Source: Pelecanus crispus (taxonomy: Eukaryota; Chordata; Aves; Pelecaniformes; Pelecanidae). From it: a stretch of DNA of 64,000 nt. The translations under genes were made by a program, and so were the position numbers. The stretch covers positions 5,669,897-5,733,896 of the forward strand of contig NC_134652.1 of NCBI RefSeq assembly GCF_030463565.1. Reading direction: 5' to 3'. The notes under the pieces were generated by a model. That model saw only the letters and a program-made list of their open reading frames with translations. It ran no database searches and was not told the origin of the DNA. Positions 39,855-52,200 of this stretch are shown one piece after another; position 1 is the first letter of the stretch; every line of letters begins with the position of its first letter.

Positions 39855-42800
39855 TGTGAATGCTGAATGGGGGCTCAAAAGAGTGGAGTGGAGGGGGAGA
39901 ACCACGTCCCTTGACATGCTTCTTTGGATGCAGCCCAGGATATGGTTGGCTTTCTGGGCTGCAACCACACATTGCCAGGTCATGTTGAGCTTCTCATCAA
40001 CCAACATCCCCAAGTCCTTCTCCTCAGGGCTGCTCTCAATCCATTCTCAGCCCAGCCTGTATTTTTGCTTGGGTTTGCACCAACCCATGTGCAGGACCTT
40101 GCACTTGGCCTTGTTGAACTTCATGAGGTTTGCATGGGCCCACCTCTTAAGCCTGTCAAGGTCTCTCTGGATGGCATCCCTTCCCTCCACCATGTCGACT
40201 GCACCACAATGTTTGGTGTCATTGGCAAACTTGCTGGGGGTGCACTCAATCCCACTCTCTGTGTCACCAACAAAGATGTTAAACAGCGCTGGTCCCAATA
40301 CTGACCCCTGAGGAATGCCACTCATCACTGGTCTCCACGTGGACTTCGAGCCATTGACCACAATTCTTTGTGTGCAACCATCCCACCAATTCCTCATCCA
40401 CTGAGTGGTCCACCCATCAAATCCATGTCTCTACAATTTAGAGACAAAGATGTCATGCAGGACAGCATCAAATACTTGGCACAAGTTCAGGTAGATGATG
40501 TCATTTTCTCTTTCCCTATCCACCAATGCTGTAACCCTGTCATAGAAGGCCACCAGATTTGTCAGGCACGATTTACCCCTAGTGAAGCCATGTTGGCTGT
40601 CACCAATCACCTGCTTATTTTCCATGTGCCTTAGCATAGTTTCCAGGCGGATATGCTCCATGATCTTGCCAGGCACAGAGGCGAGACTGACTGACCAGTA
40701 GTTCCCTGGGTGTTCCTTTTTTAAAAATGAGGGTTATGTTTCCCCTTTTCCAGTCAGTGGAAACCTCACCAGACTGCCATGACTTCTCAAATATGATGGA
40801 TAATGGCTTAGCAACTTCACCCACCAGTTCCTTCAGGATCCGCGAATGCATCTTATCAGGTCCCATGGACTTGTATACCTTCAGGTTCCTTAGATGGACT
40901 CAAACCTGACCTTCTCCTAAAGTATGCAGTTCTTCATTCTCCCAGTCCCTGCCTTTGCCTTCTGTGACTTAGGTGGTGTGGCTGGAGCACTTGCCAGTGA
41001 AGACTGAGGCAAAAATGTTGAGTATCTCAGCCTTCTCCATATCCTGGGTGACCAGGTCTCCTGTTTCCTTCCAGAGAGGACCCACATTTTCCCTAGTCTT
41101 CCTTTTATCATTGACATACCTATAGAAGCTTTTCGTGTTGCCCTTGACATCCCTGGCCAGATTTAATGCTATCAGGGCTTTAGCTTTCCTAACCTGATCC
41201 CTGGCTGCTCAGACTATTTCTCTGTATTCCTTCTAGGCTACCTGTCCTTGCTTCTACCCTCTGTAGGTCTCCTTTTTGTGTTTGAGTTTGTCCAGGAGCT
41301 CCTTGTTCATCCATGCAGGCCTCCTGGTGTTTTTGCCTCTTTGTTGGCATGCATCGCTCCTGGGCTTGGAGGAAGTGATCCTTGAATATTAACCAGGTTT
41401 CTTGGGCCCCTTCTCCCTCCAGAGGTTTATCCCATGGTACTCTACTAAGCAGATCCCTGAAGAGGCCAAAGTCTGCTCTCCTGAAGTCCAGTGTAGTGAG
41501 CTTGCTGTGTGCCCTCCTTGCTGCCCTAAGGATCTTGAACTCCACCATTTCATGGTCACTGCAGCCAAGGCTGCCCTTAAACTTCACATTCCCCACCAGC
41601 CCCCCCTTGTTGGTGAGAACAAGTGCAGCATAGCACCTCTCCTCATTGGCTCCTCTATCACTTGGAGAAGGAAGTTATCATCAGCGCATTCTATGATTAC
41701 TTATGCCCTGCTGTGTTGTCCCTCCAACAGATATCGGAGTGATTGAAGTCCCCCATGAGGACCAGGGCTTGTGAACATGAGGCTGCTCCTATCTGTCTAT
41801 AGAGGGCCTCACCTACTCAGTCTTTCTGGTCAGGTGGCCTGTAGCAGACTCCCACCATAATGTCACCTGTCCCTGCTCTCCCTTTAATCCTGACCCATAA
41901 GCTCTCAGTCGGCTCCTCATCTATCTCCAGGCAGAGCTCCAGGCACTCTAGCAGATCATTGACACAGAGGGTGACACCCCCTCCTCGTCTTCCCTGCCTG
42001 TCCTTCCTAAAGAGCCTGTATCCTTCCATTCCAACACTGCAGCTGTAGGAGACATCCCACCACATCTCTGTGATGCCAGTAAGACCATAGCCCTGCAGGC
42101 ATGCACATGTTTCTAACTCATCTTGTTTATTCCCCATGCTATGTGTGTTTGCATAGAGGTATTTAAGTTGGGCCCCTGATGAAGTTGACTTACTGGCTGG
42201 AGTGGCTGGAATTCCTTTGTGCTGGTCTTCAGGTGCCCTCCTGCTGACCTGTGATCCTTCTCCAGGCTCTGGGCATCTATTACTGGCACTGGCATCAAAC
42301 TGGTAGGAGTGGGATGAAGTTCTCCTCCCCCAGCAACTGTAGTTTAAAGCCCTCCACCAGCTTGGCAAGCCTATGACCAAAGAAGCTTTTCTGTTTCTCT
42401 GACAGATGGACCCCATCAGCCCCCAGTAGACCAGGTTTCTCAAAGTCCCATGGTCTAAGTAGCTGAACCCCTGGCTGGGGCGCCAGTCCTGTAAGCATTT
42501 GTTGATTTGACAGATTTGACTGGCCCTTTCAGACCCTTCCCATTGACTGGGAGAACTGATGAAAAAACTACCTGTGCTCCAGACTCCCTTACTGCTGCTC
42601 CCAGGGCTCTATAATCCTTCTTGATACTCCTCAGACTGCTCCTGGCTGTATCACTGGTGCCCACGTCAAATAACAACAGTGGGTAATAGTCAGTGGACTG
42701 TACAAGGCTTGGTAGTTTCTCAGTGACATCCCTGATATGAGCCCCCGGTAAGCAGGACACCTCTCCTGAGACTGCATCAGGTCGGCAAATGGGTGCCTCT

Positions 42801-43440
42801 GTACCTCTCAGAAGAGTCGCCTACTACTATCACCTATCGCCTTTTCTTAGTGGCGCTGGTTGTTATACAGGGAGCAGACTGGGCTGTCTTACTCAGCTCC
42901 AGTGTCCCTCCTGATGTGATGGGTCTTTCCTCTTCAGTCTGCAGAGTGGTGAAGTGGTTCTGCAAGGGCACCTCAGGCTTTGGGGGAAGACTCTTCCTCC
43001 TGCTAGTCCTTGCTGTTGCAAGCTTCCATTCTTTTGTGTTGTTGGCCCTGCTCCCCTCTGTGTGTGCTGGTGGGGGAGCTTTTGGCTGTTTGGCTGTGGG
43101 CTGTAGGTCCACTGCAGACTGCGCTTGGAACCAGCTATCTAACTCCTGCTCAGCCTCCCTGATGTTACGTGGCCTTCTCACCGCCTCCTGCAGCTCAGCC
43201 ACCTGCTGCAGAAGGTCCTCCACCTGAGCACATCTTTTGCAGGCAGCTCTGCCACCTGTCCCTGTCCCAGGAGAAAGGTCCAGGCACTTCCTGCAGTGTG
43301 AGGTCTGCACTGCAGCCTCCCCCTTCAGCAGCTCCATCTGGGTGGAGGCATTGGCCACCGCTGGGGTAGATGGTGCAGACCTCCACCTCCCAGCTGGAGC
43401 AGCAGCCTTTCCTCTCAGACGAGTGCCCACCATTCTGACT
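39855..43440 (-). mobile_element. Nearly complete but broken CR1 LINE
   Basis: About 3.6 kb. ORF1 begins at 43433 (199 open codons: Cys-rich CRKCLDL and CKRCAQV, coiled segment VEDLLQQVAELQEAV). It continues in pieces into the CR1 ORF1 esterase-like part (LLLFDVGTSDTARSS near 42680; DGVHLSE near 42400). ORF2 endonuclease is open at 42443-41817 (YANTHSMGNKQDELE, GITEMWW, GGGVTLCVND, VCYRPPDQ). The reverse transcriptase appears in several frames between 41.6 and 40.0 kb ([28 protein letters not shown]). The catalytic FADD is FAND, so it is inactive besides being frameshifted. The 5' UTR is absent and the last roughly 0.5 kb of the 3' region is missing. Confidence 0.93.
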
Positions 43441-43444
43441 TGAA

Positions 43445-43672
43445 TCGTAGAATCATAGAATCACAGAATGCTTTGGGTTGGAAGGGCCCTTCAGAGCCCC
43501 CCCAGCCCAGCCCCTGCAGCAAGCAGGGACAGCTTTAACCAGAGCAGGGTGCTCAGAGCCCCGTCCAGCCTGGCCTGGGATGGTTCTGGGGATGGGGCCT
43601 CCACCGCCTCGCTGGGCAACCCCTTCCAGTGCCTCACCACCCTCACTGTAAAAAATGACTTGAGGGTCAGGT
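43445..43672 (-). mobile_element. CR1 LINE 3'-terminal fragment, minus strand
   Basis: Plus-strand view starts gaatcgtagaatcatagaat and continues gctttgggttggaagggccc, then accaccctcactgtaaaaa: the complement of the last about 230 bases of a CR1, with intact terminal ATTCTATGATTC repeats. It directly abuts the 5' end of the larger CR1, same orientation. Confidence 0.9.
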
Positions 43673-46600
43673 AGGATGAGTGCCCTTGACCTGTGCAGAT
43701 GGTCACAGAACAGTACCTGTTTGCGGGGTTATGTGTACTTCAAGTGTCCCGCTTGGCCAGTGGAATGCCTCTCCTTCGAAGAGGCGCCCACCTGTGTGAA
43801 CTGCCACCCCACGTCCTGTTGGCAGTGCTCCTGGTTGCTCGTGCTCCCCAGGCTGCTTTTTATAGGCATGGAGGTGGTCGTGGTTGCTCTGGCAATGCCC
43901 AGGCCTCATCAGTGTCTCCCATGAGAGCTGGTGGCTCCTGGCGGGAGAGAAAAAACACATTAAACTTACCTAATGTTTTTAATCCTAACAAAGCCAAGCA
44001 AACTAAAGATCTTGATTCCCAAAGATGTAAGTCTACAGTGCTAGCCAGTGCTGGTTTTGATGATTTTCCCGCTCAGCCCAGCTCATGCAAGGTCTTCCCA
44101 AAGATTCCCAAATTGGTAGCCTGGACAGCAGATGTCTATATTGTGCTGCTCAGTGCCTTGCCTCTTTCAGGAATTTTATCTTCTTTCAGAGGCTGAAAAA
44201 CAGGAGAAACAAAGGGCCATAATGGCCCATTTAGATTTTCTCTGCTCAAGGCCCCAAGCATTTACACATTTCATACAAAGGCTGTGTGCCTTGGTTTGTT
44301 ATTTAAAGTAGAACTAGATTGTTGTTTGTGTCTATCATATTTCTTAACACTTCTTAATACTTTTCTTTGTATTTCTTCCTTGCACTAACCAAAGATCTGA
44401 AACGATGGAGTAGTTTGACTTAGGAATGTATTGTTTTAATAGTTAAAAACTGCACCAAAGAAAAAACTATCAATTAAAAAAAATATTCTTCGTATCTCCA
44501 GTCTAATACCTAGTGCAACAGGACCTAGTTTTCTGAGCTGTATGTTTTATTTTCTCTGAATCACAAATGTAGCAAGATGGCATGCAAAGTGCAGTATGTG
44601 CCATTTCCTTTTTTCTTTCCCCACACAACTGGGCAGACCATTTCTGCCAGTGTGCTTTTTGTAATATGAGGGGTGCTGTACATGTGATAATCTGAGGCAA
44701 CAGGAGTGTAGTGTTTACTAAATGGCTGGGCAATGACAAATATAAATACACCCCACCTGTTCCTCTCCCTACCCCCATTACTTAGGCATTATATAAGAAT
44801 TTGTAGACAAGGAAAAGAAGTTAGTGAATTTTGCCATACTAGATGAAGTCAATTTTATACATATATTGCTGTATTAGGTACTGCACTATGTATTGACATT
44901 TAACTGGGAGCCAGGATGCATCGTTAAAATTAAATATAAGAATGAGCAGCAAAATTTTGTAATTCTTTAACTAAGCTATGTGCATAACTCTTTTGCTATG
45001 AATAGTCTCCCAAAATCTTTGGAAATTATTGAGGTAGTTAAATGTTTGCCTTAACCTCTGCAAGATCAGGCCTCCAATACACTTCTCAAAATCCATTCTG
45101 AAGATATTTCCTGAAATGCTTACTGCTCAACTGATGCACTCAGCTCATAAATTTCACAACAAGGGTACATACTGAGGGCAACATACCTCAACCTCCACAT
45201 TGGAAAGCTCCCAAAGGCCAAACCAGACCGTGCTATGCCTTTCTACACAGCCTGACACAACTGGGGCATGACCATACCAGCACCAAGTAGTAGGTTTTGT
45301 TCTTTATCATGATGAGAAAGCACAGCAATACTCTCAGAAGGTCTGAGCAAGTCATGAGGTCTCCAGGCTTTGCTTGCCATTACATAAATAACAGCTAAGT
45401 GCTACTATAGAGAGCCTACAAGTTGGCTGTAGCATAATGCATAGGGAGGCCCTGGCCATATTAACTGGCTGCCCAAATGCTCACAGCCTGCTGAAAAGGC
45501 TAGGCAAGGCTTAGCTGCCTAACCCAGTCACTTCAGGCCTTGCAAACATATCTTTGTTAGATAAGAGGAATTTTGTATTGGTCTATTTGTCTAAAAAAGC
45601 AGAAGGAAAAAAAGGGGGAAAGGTTATGGAGATGCCTTGAAGTGAGGTGATATAAAATATCTTCTTACAGCTTTCACTGACATTCAGTTTTATTAGCTTG
45701 ATTATAACTTCAACAAATATGGTCCAAGAACAGTGCAGATCTATAGAAATGTTTAAAATACTCTCAGAAAATTTTGTATTGTGCTTGCAAGTTATCTGTT
45801 ATAAGAATCTCATACATCTCATCCCCTGCATGACCCATATTTTTTTCCTGAGGATTTCACTGTGCTGCAGCTGCCTTTGGCTTTGGCATTCCCTGGTTCA
45901 CGTGAATACAATATACAATGAATCTACTTTGTCTTGTCATAAGGATGCATGAGTCATCCCTTAAAAAAGAAAAAGACAATCATCATTGACTTATTCCATT
46001 GTGCCTTTTGTAGCTGCCACCCTACAGTGTAGGAAGATTGGTGTAGTTTTGAAACAAGAACCTGAGCTAAGAATAGTAATGATATAAGCTTTACTGAACT
46101 GACAAAAAACCTTGAAAGAGAAATAAATACTAACACAAGCCTTTTCAAATGAGAATTAGCAGAGCACTTAAGGAAAGAGCAATTAAAAAAAGAAAATGTA
46201 AGAGTAGATGTTAGTTATTAACAATCATTATTTGTATTTACTAAGAGCACATCAATGACTACACTGTTTGACGTAAATTCTGAGATTTGATATATAGATG
46301 GAGGAGACCTGCTGTACATAACCAAGGACTGGTGGGGAAAACTTCAGACGTTAGTGCAAATATGACAGTGTAAATAGTTTTATAGGGATGCTCATATCTT
46401 CTCTATTCATTCACCAGCATTTAATAGAGGGGGAAATCATGGAGACATTTGGGGGTTTGCTGCAGTTATGTAGGTTGTAGTTTCATGATAACAGAAATTT
46501 ATTATAGCCCTTTAGCTACTCCACATATTTTGTTTTTAAACATTAAGTACTTGTGAATCATTAAACTTTCATCCAGTTCAGTCCTCAACCTATGTTATCT

Positions 46601-48266
46601 TTTAGCCCTCCTCTTCTTCAGAAACCTTTCACAGAAAAATTTCCTCCAGCTGTATGCAATTACATTATCACAGTGGTAATGTGGTGAGTCAAAAGGCACT
46701 GAAGTCTGATCTAGTTTTTTCCCCGGGGAAGTTTTGAACATGTTTCAAAACAAGAGGCTGTAACAGTACCTTGGTTTGCCCATTCACAGCTCCAATTACA
46801 CGTAAGCAGGTTATCTCCAGTATCCTAAGCTTTTGTTGGCAAAGAAAAAAAAAAAAACCCAAACCTCCAAAACCAGACATGGGACTTTTAAGTTGTTTTC
46901 CAGAATTGCTTTTGGTTGACAGTGAAGTGCTAGGTTAGGCTGTAGCAATAATTACACCATCACGGTAATAGCATAATAAAGATTTGTATGAATTTTACAG
47001 AGGTGCCTGGCTTAGGCAGTAAGTCATAGACATAAGCTGTTATGCAGGGCTGATCTCACAGCAGATCTGGAACACAAATAAAGATCATCTTGGGTTTTTC
47101 CAGAACCCAGGTACGTGATGTTCCTGTGTTCTTGCAGGAGAGCCCCATATATGAACAACATATTGCTTGGAAAAATTCTTTATTACAGATGATGCTCTTC
47201 AAGACAGCAAAACTTTGATTTCAAATGCAGAGACACTTTCAGGAATCAAGACAGTAATATCACACCAGAAATATTGTCTTCCTGATTTTGCAATTACATA
47301 ATTTATATTGGAAATCAGCCATAATTGAAAATAGCTCATTTTCTCAACAAGAAGAACCCCCCTAAAGAACAAGTCACAAAATATTCAGACATTATGTATG
47401 AGGATCCATATGCAATTGGAAGAATAATTTTTCTCTTTCAGTCCTGCGTGATTGTCTAGGTATTTTTAGCTGCATAAAACCTTTTCCATCTGAAACATTT
47501 CATTATGCCATGCAATTTTTATGCAAAATTTAATCTCCATCTCAGAAAATCAGAAGTGGTAGAAAACAGGACTTAAAAGAAGACTTAGGAGAGTACAACA
47601 GTAGTACTTGCATTCAAATATTTTGCCTGCTAACACTGACTGCAGTGGAAAGAGAAAACATTACAAGGCAGTTTCAACAGTGCTAGCCTTGCCTGGAGGG
47701 TAAATTGAAATATATACCTTGCATCGCATTGACATTTATTGAAGTATCTGTCAGAGGTATACAGATGGGCTCCGTTACTGGCTATCACACAGCACACATT
47801 TTGTGATGTACTCACAACTGCCCTGCAGCAAGGAAGGACTCTTGATATTAATTTACCTCTGAGGAAGTGGGAAACAAACTCACGTTTGGTGTGGAGCGGG
47901 AGCTGGCTATCTGGGTTCCCACAACCCAGGCTGTATTATTCACTAGCAGAGTCAAGATATCCATCTTCAGAGGAGGAAGCTGATGATTCAGGTACTGTGT
48001 TAAGATTTGAGAGCCTAATATTGTAGGTGGCAACTAATTTGAGGGTTGTGGTTGAGTTGCCTCCTTTCCCTGGTCTTACGGCTTCCTTCAATGCTGAATT
48101 GTTATGCCAAGCCCACCTCTTCTCATGAGGTGAGCCATCACCACAGAAAGCCTTTCATGCTTGGATTTTAATCTTGAATTGTCGGTGAAATTACTGAATG
48201 CAAGAAAATTACTCAATCCTTCAAATTACTCAACCAATGTGACCAGCTGCAGGTGTTTACCAAGGT
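43673..48266. other. Intergenic sequence between genes A and B
   Basis: About 4.6 kb of mostly AT-rich DNA. Open frames are short and show no domains. No RNA gene or repeat recognised. Confidence 0.55.
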
Positions 48267-48437
48267 TTACATGATCTGGTATGGAATTGGTTTCTTCACT
48301 TTATGTTTCAAAAGAAACCCAACAAGAGTGAAAAGCAACTGCCAGGGGCCAGAGAGCAATAATAAATGGTGCATGAGAAATATCAGCTGGAGCAGGAGCT
48401 GAATTCCTGTTCTCCTGGATGACAAAAGGGTCCAGCT
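48267..48437 (-). pseudogene. Decayed transmembrane exon of gene A
   Basis: Aligns base by base with the gene B last exon (GAGCTG start, TTTCTTTTGAAAC, CCAATTCCATACCAGATCAT end plus TAA). The acceptor AG has become GG, and the exon is 171 instead of 173 nt through a 2-nt loss inside the membrane-helix codons, so the LLK..PIPYQIM tail is out of frame with the upstream part. Confidence 0.75.
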
Positions 48438-48916
48438 CCGGGAAGGATGAGAGGACCTGGTTACATTTGATCCCTCATCTTGTTATTTCCAAAACATTTA
48501 AAAAAGAAAGAAAAAAAAAAATTCTAGATCAGGTTTAAAGATCAATCAATTTTTTGCATTCTGATACATCCAGAGTACTCTAGATACACATCAAACAAGG
48601 ATTAAATTAGAAGAGTTTGTTTATAGAACTTAAACTGCAAATTAAGCATTTCAGTTCTACCACTAAGAACACAAACAACAAACAAAAAGCTTAGAAATCA
48701 GAAATTTGTCTGGGAAGCTTTCAGATTGGCTTTTCAGATGCAGCAGCTACAAGTCACAGGCAGTTTGGGAACAGGTGAGTTCCACGGAGCTGCCTGTGCC
48801 CTGTCTCATCAGACTTCACGCAGAGCTGCTGAATTAACATTTTTATGATGTGCAGACAAAGTCAATGGATGTGGAGTGGGATTAATAGGCAAGAGTCAGT
48901 AAGCACATTCCTCATG

Positions 48917-48922
48917 TTTATT
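48917..48922 (-). promoter_or_regulatory. Candidate poly(A) signal of gene A
   Basis: AATAAA on the minus strand (CTACAATAAACATGAGG), about 95 bases after the in-frame stop at 49012. It would give a short 3' UTR. Confidence 0.4.
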
Positions 48923-49010
48923 GTAGAGCTGCTGGCAATCCAGCAGCAGCGTAGTTTCATGCAGAATTAAGTTGGCATTTAAAGATGCTATCTGCTAAAG
49001 GAGACAAAGT

Positions 49011-49016
49011 TTTATT
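49011..49016 (-). promoter_or_regulatory. AATAAA overlapping the gene A stop codon
   Basis: Minus strand reads TTT AAA TAA A: the hexamer AATAAA contains the stop. If used, cleavage would fall 10-30 bases downstream. Weaker candidate than the one at 48917. Confidence 0.3.
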
Positions 49017-49297
49017 TAAAACCACATGCATTCCTATTCTCAGCACCATCTTGCTTAAGCTGTATTGGCCCAGCAACAACAGTCACACTTTCTTGGCCAG
49101 AGCTCGCCTCTCTCTTGGACCTAGTAATACAACCTTGGTAGCATCTGGAAGAATAGTCATAGGCCCTGCACACCACTAGTTCACACTGCAGGTAAACCAA
49201 TGGATTGTTATGAATAAACTGGAAGGCATTGAATTTAAACCGGACTATGTGTCTGTAGGGTGAATAATATGTAGAATAGGTGGAATCTTGAACACAC
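49012..49297 (-). CDS. DMBT1: Gene A ZP domain, third exon (ZP-C) to stop
   Basis: Phase 2 in, acceptor tttttag. Encodes [34 protein letters not shown], then [10 protein letters not shown] and a stop at 49012-49014. The homologous gene B donor gtaaat is gtttta here. Confidence 0.85.
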
Positions 49298-52200
49298 CTA
49301 AAAAGAAACAAAAAAATCTCTCATCAATACATGCTGCCATCAGTCATTTACATGCAATATAACACGTAACGTGAAAAGTGATTTTAAAACATGATGAAAA
49401 TTGTTCAGAAACCTGCAATTAGGAAAAGCAAGATGCCCTTCTTTGGCAGCATTGAGCCACGTTACCTCCCTTCAGCCTGTCGTGTGTCTAGATACCTAGT
49501 GTTTGTACATTTTTCTGAAAGTGAATTAGCCTTACCTGAGATATGCCACTGTTACCTCTCTGATAAGAACAATCCATGGTAAACTGGCCATAGCTATTTA
49601 GTCTGTTTATAATTTTAAGCTGGGGGATGGTGTGTGTTACATTTTTGGTCAATCCAACCCCCTTCCCCCAATAAACCTCAATTGCCTATATCCATTAATT
49701 AGTTAGAAGCAGACATTAATGTATGCTGTATTCACACTATTCCATTAAACAAAAATGAAAAAAGAAAAAAAAGATACAGGAGTTCAAAGGCAGTTCTTTC
49801 AGTAATTGTAACGCATAAGAGCTTACCCGTTCCTGATTATATCATAGGTTACCGTCGTAAAATTGTGGGGAGTGGGAGATGCCACACATGTGTCCACAAA
49901 CAACATGAGGTTTGAATCAGAGCTGTGCAGGTAAGCTTCAAGGAACAAATTCTGGTTGATATCAACGCAGTATGGCAACTCATTCACTGGCCGTGAGAAG
50001 GATGCAGAATGATAAAGTGTAAGGTTTACATCATATCTGCTATACTGAGTTTCATTGACGTCAAAATTGTCCTCTGCAACATACATTATTTCTGCCCATG
50101 TGTTCTGGAGCATTTTGCAGTTGATATGCAAGTAAAGGTTTTTATTTCTTGTGATTACAGTACCAGAAGACGATCCTCTAATAAGGTTGGAATAGATTAT
50201 TGTATTGTTGTTTCCCTGTTTGGCATATAAAATAAAATGCAGAATTAATTCATGTAGTCAGGTTTCCTATTATGCATTCTAAACTTTACTGTACCCTTAC
50301 AGCAATGTGCACAGTAACTGCATTATTTCCCAGAAAGTCTGCTGTGGAGAAGTCTGAGCCTAGTAATTTCTGTTCTCAAGATAAGAATCTGTAACCTACA
50401 GGTAATATTCAGTGACTACAGTGTGGACCTAGAAAACTACTACCTGCAGACATAACTAATTAAATACAAACTATACAATTCTTTGAACATCAAATGTCTG
50501 AAGGATCTGGTCCAGCACAGTTTTTAAGTTCAAATCTGACCTAAACCACTATTGGTCATATTTAGTAAAGGCTTTGAGACCTTTAAATCACTATACTCAG
50601 CTTGGGACCTTGAAAATGCCAAGTGTTTGCTTCTTCCCACACTTTATTCCTTACAAGATCAGCAGCAGATGCAGGAAATATGAGTGTTAATAAACCTTAT
50701 CCCTCAGGAGAGGGAGAGGCAATCCATAATCAACAGGACACTTCCAGTCCCTGCAGACCTCGGTATAGCTTTCAATTTGTGCTGGTTTTCAAAACTAGTT
50801 CTTTGGTTTGAATTTTTACACACTCACAATATTTGCATATTCTGTTGAAACGTTTAAAGTCATACCTCTCTCACCGTGCCGCAGCGAGTGTATGGTATAT
50901 CAAATATAACGTAGTCTGATGTAATGTTGGGTTTGCAATAGGGGTCATTCAAGGAGAGCTTCCAGGCGGAGTAGCCTTGTGACTGGAGGTAGTACCTGCT
51001 CACAACTGCACGCATGTAGTCTGGCAAACACAACAGTGCTAGCAGATGGCAAAGAAAATACATTACAAGCTCATTGAAGTGACTGAAAAGGTTATACTTA
51101 AATAAACCATATCTTTTGCAGAAGTAGCTGATATTGCAGAAGGAGTTCAGAATCCAAATCATATACTTGCATCTCTATGAAATATTACAGACTTAATTTA
51201 AAATAACATGAAATGGGTGATTCATTGAAGTGGTACAACAAGATTAATAATCAGTGAATTAGCAGATAATTGAGAAGGAGGTTTCTGCTTTAAACATTAA
51301 CTTACTAGTGCTCTGATCTGCTGGAGTGGAATAATAGTCAGCCTGAAACCCTCTGTATGTGTATCGAGAGTTACTGTAAAATCGGACAGTCAGCAGGTTT
51401 GAGGAAGATGTGTATGTGCGAAAATAACCAGAACAAAATTTCCCAAGGAGAGGAGAGGTACGGAGTGGCCCATCATAGACTTCCACATAGTCAGACAGGC
51501 ATCTGCCACCTTCCATCCTGGGGAGCAAACATGACTATTTAGTGAAATGCTTAATTTTAATTTTTTTAATATTTCTTTTTCCTTTTTGTTTTTTTTTTTT
51601 AACTCAGATTACCTGTTCATAGCAAAAGAGTACATTTTAGTGATATGACTATCAAGTCTTTGGAACAGAAATTACAGCCCCCAGTTTCTGTCTCATTAGA
51701 TGCCAGCCACATTATTGACTAAATAAACAAAAATGAATAATTTTTTCATCTCAGACATAGTAAAAGCTTTGAAAAACATCCTTGAAATCAAGCAGCTACC
51801 AGCTTACTAAGTCAAAGGTGTCGATCCCATACATCATCTTCCCAAGTAAGAAATTTTTACTTACTGAACATCTCTAAACGTGAGTGTGACACGAAAGTTA
51901 TTCTTTGCTTCTATTTCCCAAACACAGTTGGCATTGTTTGGATAATTTCTGGGGTAAAATGGACTCTGTAATGTCCCAGATGGAGAGGAAAGCAAGCCGC
52001 CACAAGAATAATCCTCTGCAGAGAAAAATATGAGAAGAAAAATATACATATACACTATTTAAGGTTGCTTTTGGAACACGTCTTTGTAGAATTTATAAGT
52101 CTAAAATTTAGTGGCAGTGACTTCTACGGGCTTCAATGGTCTTTCTATTAGGTACATATATCATCTGAATGCAGATTAGGAGATGCTAACATACTGAATA

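Noticed and set aside
43169-43674. Plus-strand frames near 43.2-43.7 kb
   Set aside because: Antisense to CR1 ORF1 and the CR1 3' end.
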